The notes under the pieces are model-generated. The model saw only the letters and a program-made list of their open reading frames with translations, had not been told where the DNA came from and searched no databases. DNA of 30,088 nt from an uncultured Eubacteriales bacterium. GTDB lineage: Bacteria > Bacillota > Clostridia > Oscillospirales > CAG-272. A program made the position numbers and the translations under genes. Below are positions 16,296-24,238 of the stretch, piece after piece; position 1 is the first letter of the stretch; the number at the start of each line of letters is the position of its first letter. The stretch covers positions 1-30,088 of the forward strand of contig CAKSNQ010000018.1 in the NCBI GenBank assembly GCA_934476315.1, written 5' to 3'.

Positions 16296-17735
16296 ATGAA
16301 GAAAAAAATTCTGTTCGTCGGCGCGGAAGCCATGCCGTTTGCCGCCTCGGGAGGACTGGGTGACGTCCTCGGCTCCCTCCCCGCCGCCATCGCCAAGGAG
16401 GACCCTGAGACCGATGTTCGCGTCGTGCTCCCTCTCTACACCCAGATCGACACGCACTGGCGGGAACAAATGACGCAGGTCGCCGTGTTCTCGGTCAGCC
16501 TCGCGTGGAGAAATCAGTACTGCGGTATTTTTTCGCTGCAAAAGGACGGCGTGACCTACTACTTCATTGACAACGAATTTTATTTCAAGCGCATGGCGCT
16601 GTACGGCGAGTACGACGACGGCGAGCGGTACGCCTTCTTCTGCAAGGCGGTCATGGATATGATGCCGCATGTCGGTTTTTACCCCGACATCCTGCACGCG
16701 CACGACTGGCAGGCGGCGCTGACCGTGATCTACCTGCACACGCTCTACCGCCACGCCCCCGGGTATGACCGCATGCGTTCAATCTTCACCATTCACAATA
16801 TCGAGTATCAGGGGAAATACGACTTTGCCATTCTCAGCGATGTGTTCAACCTTGACTACGACCAGTACGGGCTGATGAACTACGGCGGGTGCATCAATCT
16901 GATGAAAGCCGCCATCCAGTGCGCCGACCGCGTGAGCACCGTCTCGCCAACCTACGCCGAGGAGATTCTCTGGCCCGAGCACTCCCACGGACTGTACCAC
17001 TGCCTGCGCGCCAACCAACACAAGCTGTCCGGCATCCTCAACGGCATCGACTACGACTACTATAACCCCAAAACCGACCCCGTGCTGGTCAGCCATTACA
17101 GCTCCGCCTCCCCCCACCGCAAATACGCCAACAAAACCGCGCTCCAGGAGGCACTCTCGCTCCCCGTGGACGCCGACATCCCCATGCTGGCAATAATTTC
17201 TCGCCTCGCCACACACAAAGGTCTTGACTTAATCCGCGAAATGGCGTATAATCTAATGAGAGATCACCGTGCCCAGCTCGTCATTCTCGGCAAGGGCGAG
17301 GCGAAATACGAGGAGTATTTCCGCTGGCTGGAGAGCCAATTCCCCTCGCAGGTGCGCGCGCTCATCCAGTACGACCGCGACCTGGCACGCAAAATCTACG
17401 CCGCCGCCGACATTTTCCTGATGCCGTCGCGCAGTGAGCCCTGCGGGCTGTCGCAGATGATCGCCTCGCGCTACGGTGCCATCCCCGTCACCCGCGAAAC
17501 GGGCGGGCTGTTCGATTCCATCCAGGGCTATTGGCGCGAGGGTGACGAAATCCACGGCAACGGCTTCACGTTCGCCAACTATTCCGCCGCAGAGCTGGCG
17601 GAACGCACCGAAGCGGCGCTGACGCTGTACGCCGACCCCAAGGCGCGGCGGGCGCTGGTGACGAAGATCATGCAGACCGACTTCTCGTGGAACGTCTCGG
17701 CGCGGAAATACCTCGCGCTGTACGCCGAGCTGTAA
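16296..17735 (+). CDS. glgA: Glycogen synthase (ADP-glucose type)
   Basis: This GT5 enzyme adds glucose from ADP-glucose to the end of a growing alpha-1,4 glucan. The 479-residue length is standard. The N-terminal ADP-glucose loop reads SGGLGDVLGSLP (18-29), the variant without the lysine of the classical KTGGL. DILHAHDWQAAL lies at about 131-142 and the C-terminal nucleotide/phosphate region SRSEPCGLSQM and ETGGLFDSI is intact. The start follows AAGGAAAGGA. It uses the product of glgC/glgD upstream, and the chain is branched by glgB. Confidence 0.95.
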   Translation: MKKKILFVGAEAMPFAASGGLGDVLGSLPAAIAKEDPETDVRVVLPLYTQIDTHWREQMTQVAVFSVSLAWRNQYCGIFSLQKDGVTYYFIDNEFYFKRMALYGEYDDGERYAFFCKAVMDMMPHVGFYPDILHAHDWQAALTVIYLHTLYRHAPGYDRMRSIFTIHNIEYQGKYDFAILSDVFNLDYDQYGLMNYGGCINLMKAAIQCADRVSTVSPTYAEEILWPEHSHGLYHCLRANQHKLSGILNGIDYDYYNPKTDPVLVSHYSSASPHRKYANKTALQEALSLPVDADIPMLAIISRLATHKGLDLIREMAYNLMRDHRAQLVILGKGEAKYEEYFRWLESQFPSQVRALIQYDRDLARKIYAAADIFLMPSRSEPCGLSQMIASRYGAIPVTRETGGLFDSIQGYWREGDEIHGNGFTFANYSAAELAERTEAALTLYADPKARRALVTKIMQTDFSWNVSARKYLALYAEL

Positions 17736-17798
17736 GGCGCGGGAGACACGACCGCCGCGCCGACGGCAAACCGATCGGCAAGTCAATCCCATACACAC

Positions 17799-17815
17799 CC
17801 GGCGACAGACGCCGG
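17799..17815 (+). other. Hairpin in the glgA-glgP gap
   Basis: CCGGCG and CGCCGG pair around ACAGA, with a partial CAC/GTG extension. No T-run follows. It lies 28 bases before the glgP start and may tune glgP expression or protect message ends. The rest of the 107-base gap shows nothing else. Confidence 0.45.
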
Positions 17816-17842
17816 TGAGCCAAAGAAAGGGTAAATCCGTAT

Positions 17843-20278
17843 ATGAACCATCAATTCTCGGTAGAAGAGATCCAGATTCTTCTGGAGGAAAAGCTGTCCC
17901 GCTATTTCGGCTGTACGCCGGGCGAAGCGTCGCGCGATCAGATGTACAAGGCGGCGGCGATGACCGTGCGCGACTTTCTGACCGACCAGCGGGGCGAATA
18001 CAAAAAGGCGGTCAACCGCGCGGGCGCCAAGCGCGTGTACTACATGTGCATGGAATTTCTGCTCGGGCGCTCGCTGAAAACCAATCTGTGCAACCTCGGG
18101 CTTGCCGACACCTACCGCGAGGCGCTGAAGAAATTCGGGCAGGACCTGTACGACCTGTACGAATGTGAGCCGGACGCGGGACTGGGCAACGGAGGACTCG
18201 GACGCCTTGCCGCCTGCTTTATGGACTCGCTCTCCTCGCTCAATTACCCCGCAACGGGCTTTTCCATCTGCTACGAGTACGGACTGTTCCGTCAGAAGAT
18301 CGTGGACGGCATGCAGGTCGAGCTTCCCGACGTCTGGTTGCCGGGCGGCGAGGTCTGGCTCGTGCCCCGCACCGACCGCATCTTCAAGGTGCGCTTCGGC
18401 GGTCATATCAAAGAAAACTGGAACAACGGACACCTGGAAATTCAGTACGAGGATTGCGACGAGGTGGAGGCTGTCCCCTACGACATGATGATCTCGGGCG
18501 CGGACTGCGACGCGGTCAGCCGCCTGCGGCTCTGGCGTGCGCGGGACATTCAGAACTTCAATATGGGACTGTTTACCCAAGGGCAGTACACCCGAGCCGT
18601 TGAGGACGCGACCAACGCCGAGATTATCTCCAAGGTGCTCTACCCGTCGGACAACCACGCCGAGGGCAAGCTGCTCCGCCTGACACAGCAATACTTCCTC
18701 GTTTCCGCCTCCTGCCAGAGCATCATCCGCGATCACATGGCGGTGTACGGAACGCTGGAAAACCTGCCGGACAAGGTCGCCATTCATATCAACGACACGC
18801 ACCCTGCGCTCTGCATCCCCGAGCTGATGCGGATTCTCATTGACGACTATTTCTACCCGTGGGACAAGGCGTGGGATATGGTGCGCCGCACGGTCTCCTA
18901 TACCAACCACACCGTCATGCCCGAGGCGCTGGAGACGTGGAATGAGGACCTGTTCCGCCTCAAGCTCCCCCGCATTTACGCCATTGTCCACGAGATCAAC
19001 GAGCGCTTCTCCCGCGAGGCGTGGGACGCCTTCCCCGGCAACTGGGGGCGCATCTCCAAGATGAGCGTGATCGGCTACGGGCAGGTGCGCATGGCGAACC
19101 TGTCTGTCATCGGCTCGCACTGCGTCAACGGCGTGTCCGAGCTTCACTCCAGGATTCTGAAGGAGTCCACCTTCAAGGACTTCTACCGCATGTACCCCGA
19201 CCGCTTCACCAACGTCACCAACGGCATCGCGCATCGTCGCTGGTTGTGCTACTCCAATCCCCGTCTGGCGGGACTGATCGAGGAGTGCATCGGCACGGAT
19301 TACCGCAAACAGCCCGAGCACCTGTCCGACTTTGCCAAGTTCGCCGACGATCCCCAGGTGCTTGACCACCTGCGCGCCATCAAGCATCAGAACAAGATCG
19401 ACTTTGCCACCCACCTGGCACAGAAAACAGGGCAGAAGATCGACACCCATTCGGTCTTTGACGTGCAGATCAAGCGCCTGCACGAGTACAAGCGTCAGCT
19501 ACTCAACGCGCTGAACATCATCGACCTGTACCTCGCCCTGCGGGACGATCCCGACATGGCAATGCAGCCGCAGACATTCCTGTTCGCGGCTAAGGCGGCG
19601 CCCGGCTACGCCATGGCAAAGGAGATCATCCGCCTGCTATGCTATATCAGCCGCGACATCGACCAACACCCGCGCATCAAGGAAAAGCTCAACGTCGTGT
19701 TCCTCGAGAACTACAACGTCAGCCTCGCCGAGGCACTGGTGCCGAGCGCGGAGATCAGCGAGCAGATTTCGCTGGCGGGCAAGGAGGCGAGCGGAACCGG
19801 TTGCATGAAGCTCATGATGAACGGTGCGCTGACCATCGGCACGCTCGACGGCGCGAACATCGAAATGCAGCAAGCCGCCGGCGCGGACAACATGTATATC
19901 TTCGGACTCAAGAGCAACGAGGTCGATGACCTGTGGGCTCACGGCTACCGCTCGACCGAATTTTACGCGAACAATGAGCACCTGAACCGCATCATCAAGC
20001 AGTTGAATGTCGGATTTGCGGGCGAGAGTTTTGCCAACCTGTCCACCTACCTGCTCTCGGGCGATCACGGCGTCGCCGATCCGTTCATGTGCCTCGCCGA
20101 CTTCGAATCCTATCGTCTGACGCACGGCAGAATGATCGCCGACTATCAGAACAAGACAAGATGGAACCGCATGTCCCTGTTGAACATTGCCGCGTCCGGG
20201 CACTTTGCCGCGGACCGGAGCATTGAAGAATACGCACAGCGCATCTGGCATCTCGAAAAGCTGACGCTGGATCATTGA
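17843..20278 (+). CDS. glgP: Glycogen/maltodextrin phosphorylase
   Basis: This GT35 enzyme uses phosphate to release glucose-1-phosphate from the ends of alpha-1,4 glucans and needs PLP. The 811-residue protein has the full-length family layout. GLGNGGLGRLAACFMDSL is at about 113-130 and NDTHPALCIPELMRIL near 317-332. The PLP lysine K656 is in EASGTGCMKLMMNGALTIGT; the family more often has GTGNMKF here. Its length matches bacterial GlgP/MalP forms without long insertions. The start has an AAAGGG ribosome site. Being in one operon with the synthesis genes, it gives the cell synthesis and recovery under the same promoter. Confidence 0.96.
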   Translation: MNHQFSVEEIQILLEEKLSRYFGCTPGEASRDQMYKAAAMTVRDFLTDQRGEYKKAVNRAGAKRVYYMCMEFLLGRSLKTNLCNLGLADTYREALKKFGQDLYDLYECEPDAGLGNGGLGRLAACFMDSLSSLNYPATGFSICYEYGLFRQKIVDGMQVELPDVWLPGGEVWLVPRTDRIFKVRFGGHIKENWNNGHLEIQYEDCDEVEAVPYDMMISGADCDAVSRLRLWRARDIQNFNMGLFTQGQYTRAVEDATNAEIISKVLYPSDNHAEGKLLRLTQQYFLVSASCQSIIRDHMAVYGTLENLPDKVAIHINDTHPALCIPELMRILIDDYFYPWDKAWDMVRRTVSYTNHTVMPEALETWNEDLFRLKLPRIYAIVHEINERFSREAWDAFPGNWGRISKMSVIGYGQVRMANLSVIGSHCVNGVSELHSRILKESTFKDFYRMYPDRFTNVTNGIAHRRWLCYSNPRLAGLIEECIGTDYRKQPEHLSDFAKFADDPQVLDHLRAIKHQNKIDFATHLAQKTGQKIDTHSVFDVQIKRLHEYKRQLLNALNIIDLYLALRDDPDMAMQPQTFLFAAKAAPGYAMAKEIIRLLCYISRDIDQHPRIKEKLNVVFLENYNVSLAEALVPSAEISEQISLAGKEASGTGCMKLMMNGALTIGTLDGANIEMQQAAGADNMYIFGLKSNEVDDLWAHGYRSTEFYANNEHLNRIIKQLNVGFAGESFANLSTYLLSGDHGVADPFMCLADFESYRLTHGRMIADYQNKTRWNRMSLLNIAASGHFAADRSIEEYAQRIWHLEKLTLDH

Positions 20279-20306
20279 CTGTCTCCGCAGAAGGGAAACC
20301 CGCTGT

Positions 20307-22262
20307 ATGCTTCCGACTTTTTATCGTGAGTACGACCGGGGGGCTTGCCCCCGGATCGAAAAAACGGTGCTGGGAGAGAACGCAACCGCCATGGGAGCGT
20401 TCTCTTTTGGCTCACCGATCGACTACACCGTTGCTCTCCCCCGCAAGGTGGGGGCGGCGGCGGTCGTGTTGCGCCTGTGGCGCGACGGGCAGGCATCCCG
20501 CGATTTGCCATTCGCGTTCCGCGAAAGCTCCGGCGGCATCGACACCTATTGTCTGCATCTTGACACCGCCGCCCTCTGCGACAGAGAGGAGTGCGGATTG
20601 TTCTATTATCAGTTGCTTTTCGTGCGGGGGGAGCATACGCTGTTCACCGACAGCATCAACAACGTGGACTTTTCTCTGCGCGAGGGCGGCGGCAAGCCGT
20701 TCCGCCTGCTGGTTTACGCGCGGGATTTCAAGACGCCCGCGTGGTTCCCCGGCGCGACCATGTACCACATTTTCGTTGACCGCTTCCGCCGCGGCAAGGG
20801 TCCGACGCACATGCGCGAGGGAACGGAGCTTTGCGAGGACTGGGACAACGGAATCCCGCAGTACCCGCCCTACCCCGGCGCGCCGCTCGCCAATAACCGC
20901 TTCTTCGGGGGCAACCTGTGGGGGGTCGCCGAGGGGCTGGATTACCTCTGCTCCCTCGGGGTCAACGTCATCTACCTCTCCCCCGTCTTTGAGGCGGCGT
21001 CCAACCACAAATACGACACCGCGGACTACGAACGCGTGGACGACGGCTTTGGCGGCGAGGCGGCGCTCTCGCACCTGCTTGCCGAAGCGAAGGCACGCGG
21101 CGTCCGCGTCATTCTCGACGGCGTGTTCAACCACACAGGCGACGACAGCCGCTACTTCAACCGCTACGGGCACTACAACAGCGTCGGCGCCTACCAGTCC
21201 CCAGACTCCCCCTATGCCGACTGGTACATATTCCGCCACTTCCCGGACGACTACGAATGTTGGTGGAACATTCCCATTCTGCCGCGGCTGAACGGTCGGT
21301 GCGCCTCCTGCCGCACCTATCTTTCGGGCAGGGGGGGCATCGCCGCCGACCGCGTCCGCCGGGGCGTCGCCGGCTGGCGACTGGACGTCGCGGATGAGCT
21401 GTCCGACGAATTTTTGGACGAGCTGCGCGAGAGCCTTCACGCCGCGGTGCAGGACGGCGAACAGCCGCTTCTGATCGGCGAGGTGTGGGAAAACGCCGCC
21501 GACAAGATTGCCTACGGCAAGCGCCGCCGCTATTTTCTGGGAGCGCAGCTGGACAGCGTGATGAATTACCCCCTGCGGGACGCCATCCTCGCGTTCGTCC
21601 GGGAGGAAAACGCCGCCGCACTCTACAATACCCTCACCGAGCTGTACAGCTCCTACCCGCGTCCCGTCAGCGACTGCCTGATGAACGTCCTCGGCACGCA
21701 CGATACCGAACGGATCCTGACCGTGCTCGGCGACGATACGCTTGGCGACGGACGCTCCAACGACGAGCTTGCCGTTGCCCGCCTGAGCGAGGAGCAGTAC
21801 GCGGTCGCGGCGGAGCGGCTCACATGCGCCTTTGTGTTGCTGTTTACCGTTTTCGGCGTTCCCTCGGTCTACTACGGCGACGAGGCGGGCATGCAGGGGT
21901 ATCACGACCCCTTCTGCCGCCGTCCGTTCCCGTGGGGGCGCGAGGACGCGTCCATCACTGCCACCGTGCGCTTTCTCGGCGAACTGCGCCGCGACAATCC
22001 CTGCTATCACGGCGGGGAGTTTACCATTCTCTATCACGACGACCACGCGCTCGCCTACGAGCGTCGGCGCGGCGGAAACGCCGTCATCACCGCCGTCAAC
22101 CGCGGCGATCGTCCGATCGCTCTGACACTCCCCGCCCCCCACGGCGCCGCGTATAAAGCCCTGACTCCAAGCTCCCCGACCCCCTCGGAAATCATCCGCC
22201 GAAGCTCCGTTTCCATCCCCGCTCATAAAACAATTTTGTTCCGAGAGGTATCCCAGTCATGA
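20307..22262 (+). CDS. GH13 alpha-amylase-family hydrolase (alpha-glucosidase/neopullulanase type), cytoplasmic
   Basis: This 651-residue protein has an N-terminal beta domain (about 1-140) and a GH13 barrel. It shows VILDGVFNHTGDDSRYF (region I), the nucleophile D360 in GWRLDVADEL, the acid/base E392 in IGEVWENA and D466 in GTHDTER. A C-terminal beta domain follows. It has no signal peptide, so it probably works on glycogen-derived maltodextrins inside the cell, complementing GlgP on branched ends. Similar clostridial enzymes are called alpha-glycosidase, neopullulanase or cyclomaltodextrinase, and the exact specificity cannot be read here. It starts 28 bases after glgP behind AGAAGGGA. Its stop overlaps the next gene. 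Confidence 0.9.
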   Translation: MLPTFYREYDRGACPRIEKTVLGENATAMGAFSFGSPIDYTVALPRKVGAAAVVLRLWRDGQASRDLPFAFRESSGGIDTYCLHLDTAALCDREECGLFYYQLLFVRGEHTLFTDSINNVDFSLREGGGKPFRLLVYARDFKTPAWFPGATMYHIFVDRFRRGKGPTHMREGTELCEDWDNGIPQYPPYPGAPLANNRFFGGNLWGVAEGLDYLCSLGVNVIYLSPVFEAASNHKYDTADYERVDDGFGGEAALSHLLAEAKARGVRVILDGVFNHTGDDSRYFNRYGHYNSVGAYQSPDSPYADWYIFRHFPDDYECWWNIPILPRLNGRCASCRTYLSGRGGIAADRVRRGVAGWRLDVADELSDEFLDELRESLHAAVQDGEQPLLIGEVWENAADKIAYGKRRRYFLGAQLDSVMNYPLRDAILAFVREENAAALYNTLTELYSSYPRPVSDCLMNVLGTHDTERILTVLGDDTLGDGRSNDELAVARLSEEQYAVAAERLTCAFVLLFTVFGVPSVYYGDEAGMQGYHDPFCRRPFPWGREDASITATVRFLGELRRDNPCYHGGEFTILYHDDHALAYERRRGGNAVITAVNRGDRPIALTLPAPHGAAYKALTPSSPTPSEIIRRSSVSIPAHKTILFREVSQS

Positions 22263-23452
22263 CCTATGCACACGCTTTGCGCTATCTGACCGACAATGCC
22301 AGACCCGACGCCGGCGACCCCGCCACGCTTGCACAGCTTTCGACCCGACTCCCCGCGCCCGCTTCCTCCATGATCTCGGTTTTTCTTCCGTATAATCGCC
22401 TCGGAAGCGCCGTCGCGCACTTTTTGACCTCCGTTTTCCGGCAGGCAGACATTTCCGTCGCGCACATCCTGGACGTGCCGTCCATCCCGCCGCGGGAACG
22501 CTTTCTCATCAACGGCTCCGCCATCCTCCCGCCCGTTCTCGCCGAGGGCTGTACCGCCCTCCAGAAGCAGGAATTACGCCTGCATCACACGGTGCAAAAT
22601 CTCACCCTGAGTGCGGCGGAGCGTGCCGCACTGGTGCTCCCGCGCCTGTTCGTGGAGGCGGGGTGCCGCGTGCTCCTGCTCCAGGGCGAGGCGGACAGAC
22701 CAACGCTCTCCCTCTGCGCCGACGCCGTTCGCCGCTCGCATACACTGCATATTCCGGATTACGCCGTACTGGACACCTCCGCCGATGAAGCGTCTCTCCG
22801 CGCGGCGCTTCTGAACATCCGCGATGGGTTGTTTGAGGTCATTTGCACCACCTCCTCCGCCGAGCGCTTCCGCGCGGTTTCGGACGCCTGCGCGTACAGC
22901 GGAAGCCGCCTGACGCTCGCAACCGCCTGCCACACGGAAAATCCCCTGCCCGGTAATCAACGCGTTCGCTACCGCAATCACGTCGCCTGCCTGCTGTCCT
23001 GCGGCGCGCCCTCGGTGGGCGTGGCGGTGGCACTGGCGGCAGAGACGGTCGGCGCGCTGGAGCGCGTGGGCATTTCCGTTTCCGACGTGGCACTGTCCGC
23101 GGGACTCGCCGCGGCAACCCTTTCCGCCCCGGACTACTTTAACCTGCGCTCCATTCATCCCCCGGTGGTGACGGCGGCAATTCTCGCGCCCGGGGACATT
23201 GAGAACATCGCGGCGGACATTGCCGCGCTGTCCTCCTCCCTGCCGGCGCCCCACCTTCTGTGGGCTGACGGACAAGCGTTCCCAACTGCCACACACCTGA
23301 TCACACAGCAAACCGACCTGATTCCCACGCAGGAACCCGAGGCGCCGCCGGACGGCACCCTCTTCCTTGTGGGAGCCCCGTCCGATCTGCAAGCGGTCAC
23401 GGTGCGCCAAAGAAGTGCCTCCGGCGCCCCCGCGCCTGCCGAAAAAACATAA
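22259..23452 (+). CDS. FolC-like (Mur ligase fold) protein with lost catalytic motifs
   Basis: The 397-residue protein follows the outline of folylpolyglutamate synthase/dihydrofolate synthase. It starts TYAHALRYL, then has FLPYNRLGSAVAHFL (about 42-56) where FolC has VAGTNGKGS, and then RERFLINGSAI (79-89) matching ERI-x-x-NG-x-I. Near the C-terminus HPPVVTAAILAPGDIE occupies the place of the PPV-x-x-DGAHN-x-E motif. The P-loop lysine, the DGAHN motif and the ExGLGG loop are all absent, so ATP-dependent ligation is very unlikely. The frame is uninterrupted and begins with an ATGA overlap with the GH13 stop, indicating coupled translation. A pseudoenzyme or scaffold role is an inference. Confidence 0.7.
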   Translation: MTYAHALRYLTDNARPDAGDPATLAQLSTRLPAPASSMISVFLPYNRLGSAVAHFLTSVFRQADISVAHILDVPSIPPRERFLINGSAILPPVLAEGCTALQKQELRLHHTVQNLTLSAAERAALVLPRLFVEAGCRVLLLQGEADRPTLSLCADAVRRSHTLHIPDYAVLDTSADEASLRAALLNIRDGLFEVICTTSSAERFRAVSDACAYSGSRLTLATACHTENPLPGNQRVRYRNHVACLLSCGAPSVGVAVALAAETVGALERVGISVSDVALSAGLAAATLSAPDYFNLRSIHPPVVTAAILAPGDIENIAADIAALSSSLPAPHLLWADGQAFPTATHLITQQTDLIPTQEPEAPPDGTLFLVGAPSDLQAVTVRQRSASGAPAPAEKT

Positions 23453-23490
23453 AAAATTCGGCATTTGCCTGAGTTTTTTACAAAAAGCCC

Positions 23491-23519
23491 TTTTCTTTGC
23501 CGCAATTTTGTTATATAAT
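23491..23519 (+). promoter_or_regulatory. Likely promoter of zapA
   Basis: A perfect TATAAT lies at 23514-23519, inside an AT-rich gap. The -35 position (23491-23496, TTTTCT) is poor. The zapA start lies at 23572. Confidence 0.55.
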
Positions 23520-23571
23520 GAAGGCAGAGACGTAAATTTTCCCTCACAAATCAGAGATCGGAGGTTTTCCC

Positions 23572-24234
23572 ATGCAGAAATTCACCATTACCGTCGCTGA
23601 TGTCAATATCCGGGTCACGACAGACGAGAAGCCCGAAATGGTCGATGCCGTTGTCGATCTTCTCAACGACCGCATCCGCGACATTATTACCAAAAGCCCC
23701 GGTTGCAGCAGAAACGAAGCCGCCATTCTCTGTGCGCTTGATTACTGCGCCCGCAATCTGAAGGATGAAAACAGACTCCGCGAGGAGCAGAACGCCGCCC
23801 GGCAACTGCGGGATGAGATCGCCTATCTGCGCCGCGAAAATGACGCTTTGACGGTGGAGATCGCCAGAATGCGCGAGGTGGCGGAAGCCACCGCCCCGTC
23901 CCCGGCTCCATCGCCGTCGGACAAGCCGGACGTGCAGGACGCCTCCTCTGTCACCGACGACACAGCGGATACGCACGCGGCAATCCACCGCCGCCCGCCC
24001 GCTCCGGGCACCGAGGCGCTTTTGCCGAACCGTCCGGACAGCGCCGAGCCGTCCACGGCGACGGACGCCCCCGAGGAATCCTCCTCGCCCGTCCCCGCGC
24101 AGGACGTCATGTTCAACAGTGAGAATGCCCCGGATACCCCTCAGCACTCCCGCCGTCCTCCGCGCTCCGGCAATTCCACCTCCAAAAAGCGGGTCGGCGA
24201 TATGTTTGACATGCTGACATTTAAGGATATTTGA
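23572..24234 (+). CDS. zapA: ZapA-like cell division protein with a long C-terminal extension
   Basis: ZapA binds FtsZ and bundles its filaments at mid-cell. The first 100 residues match the family: a short beta/helix head (KFTITVADVNIRVTTDE...) and a coiled coil, LREEQNAARQLRDEIAYLRR and on to about 105. Ordinary ZapA ends there. This protein continues to 220 residues with a proline/serine/aspartate-rich, probably unfolded linker (about 106-200) and ends in a basic-to-hydrophobic motif, KKRVGDMFDMLTFKDI. The ATG follows GGAGG. The U32 gene starts four bases after the stop, with its ribosome site inside the last zapA codons. Confidence 0.85.
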   Translation: MQKFTITVADVNIRVTTDEKPEMVDAVVDLLNDRIRDIITKSPGCSRNEAAILCALDYCARNLKDENRLREEQNAARQLRDEIAYLRRENDALTVEIARMREVAEATAPSPAPSPSDKPDVQDASSVTDDTADTHAAIHRRPPAPGTEALLPNRPDSAEPSTATDAPEESSSPVPAQDVMFNSENAPDTPQHSRRPPRSGNSTSKKRVGDMFDMLTFKDI

Positions 24235-24238
24235 ACCT

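Noticed and set aside
17783..19483. Open frame of 566 codons opposite glgP
   Set aside because: Shadow of glgP on the other strand; composition matches the other antisense shadows.
20412..22226. Open frame of 604 codons opposite the GH13 gene
   Set aside because: Antisense shadow of a gene with intact GH13 motifs.
23438..23462. GCCGAA/TTCGGC hairpin at the end of the FolC-like gene as a terminator
   Set aside because: Stem of only six pairs with a 13-base A-rich loop, and the T-run comes 12 bases later; too weak to call.
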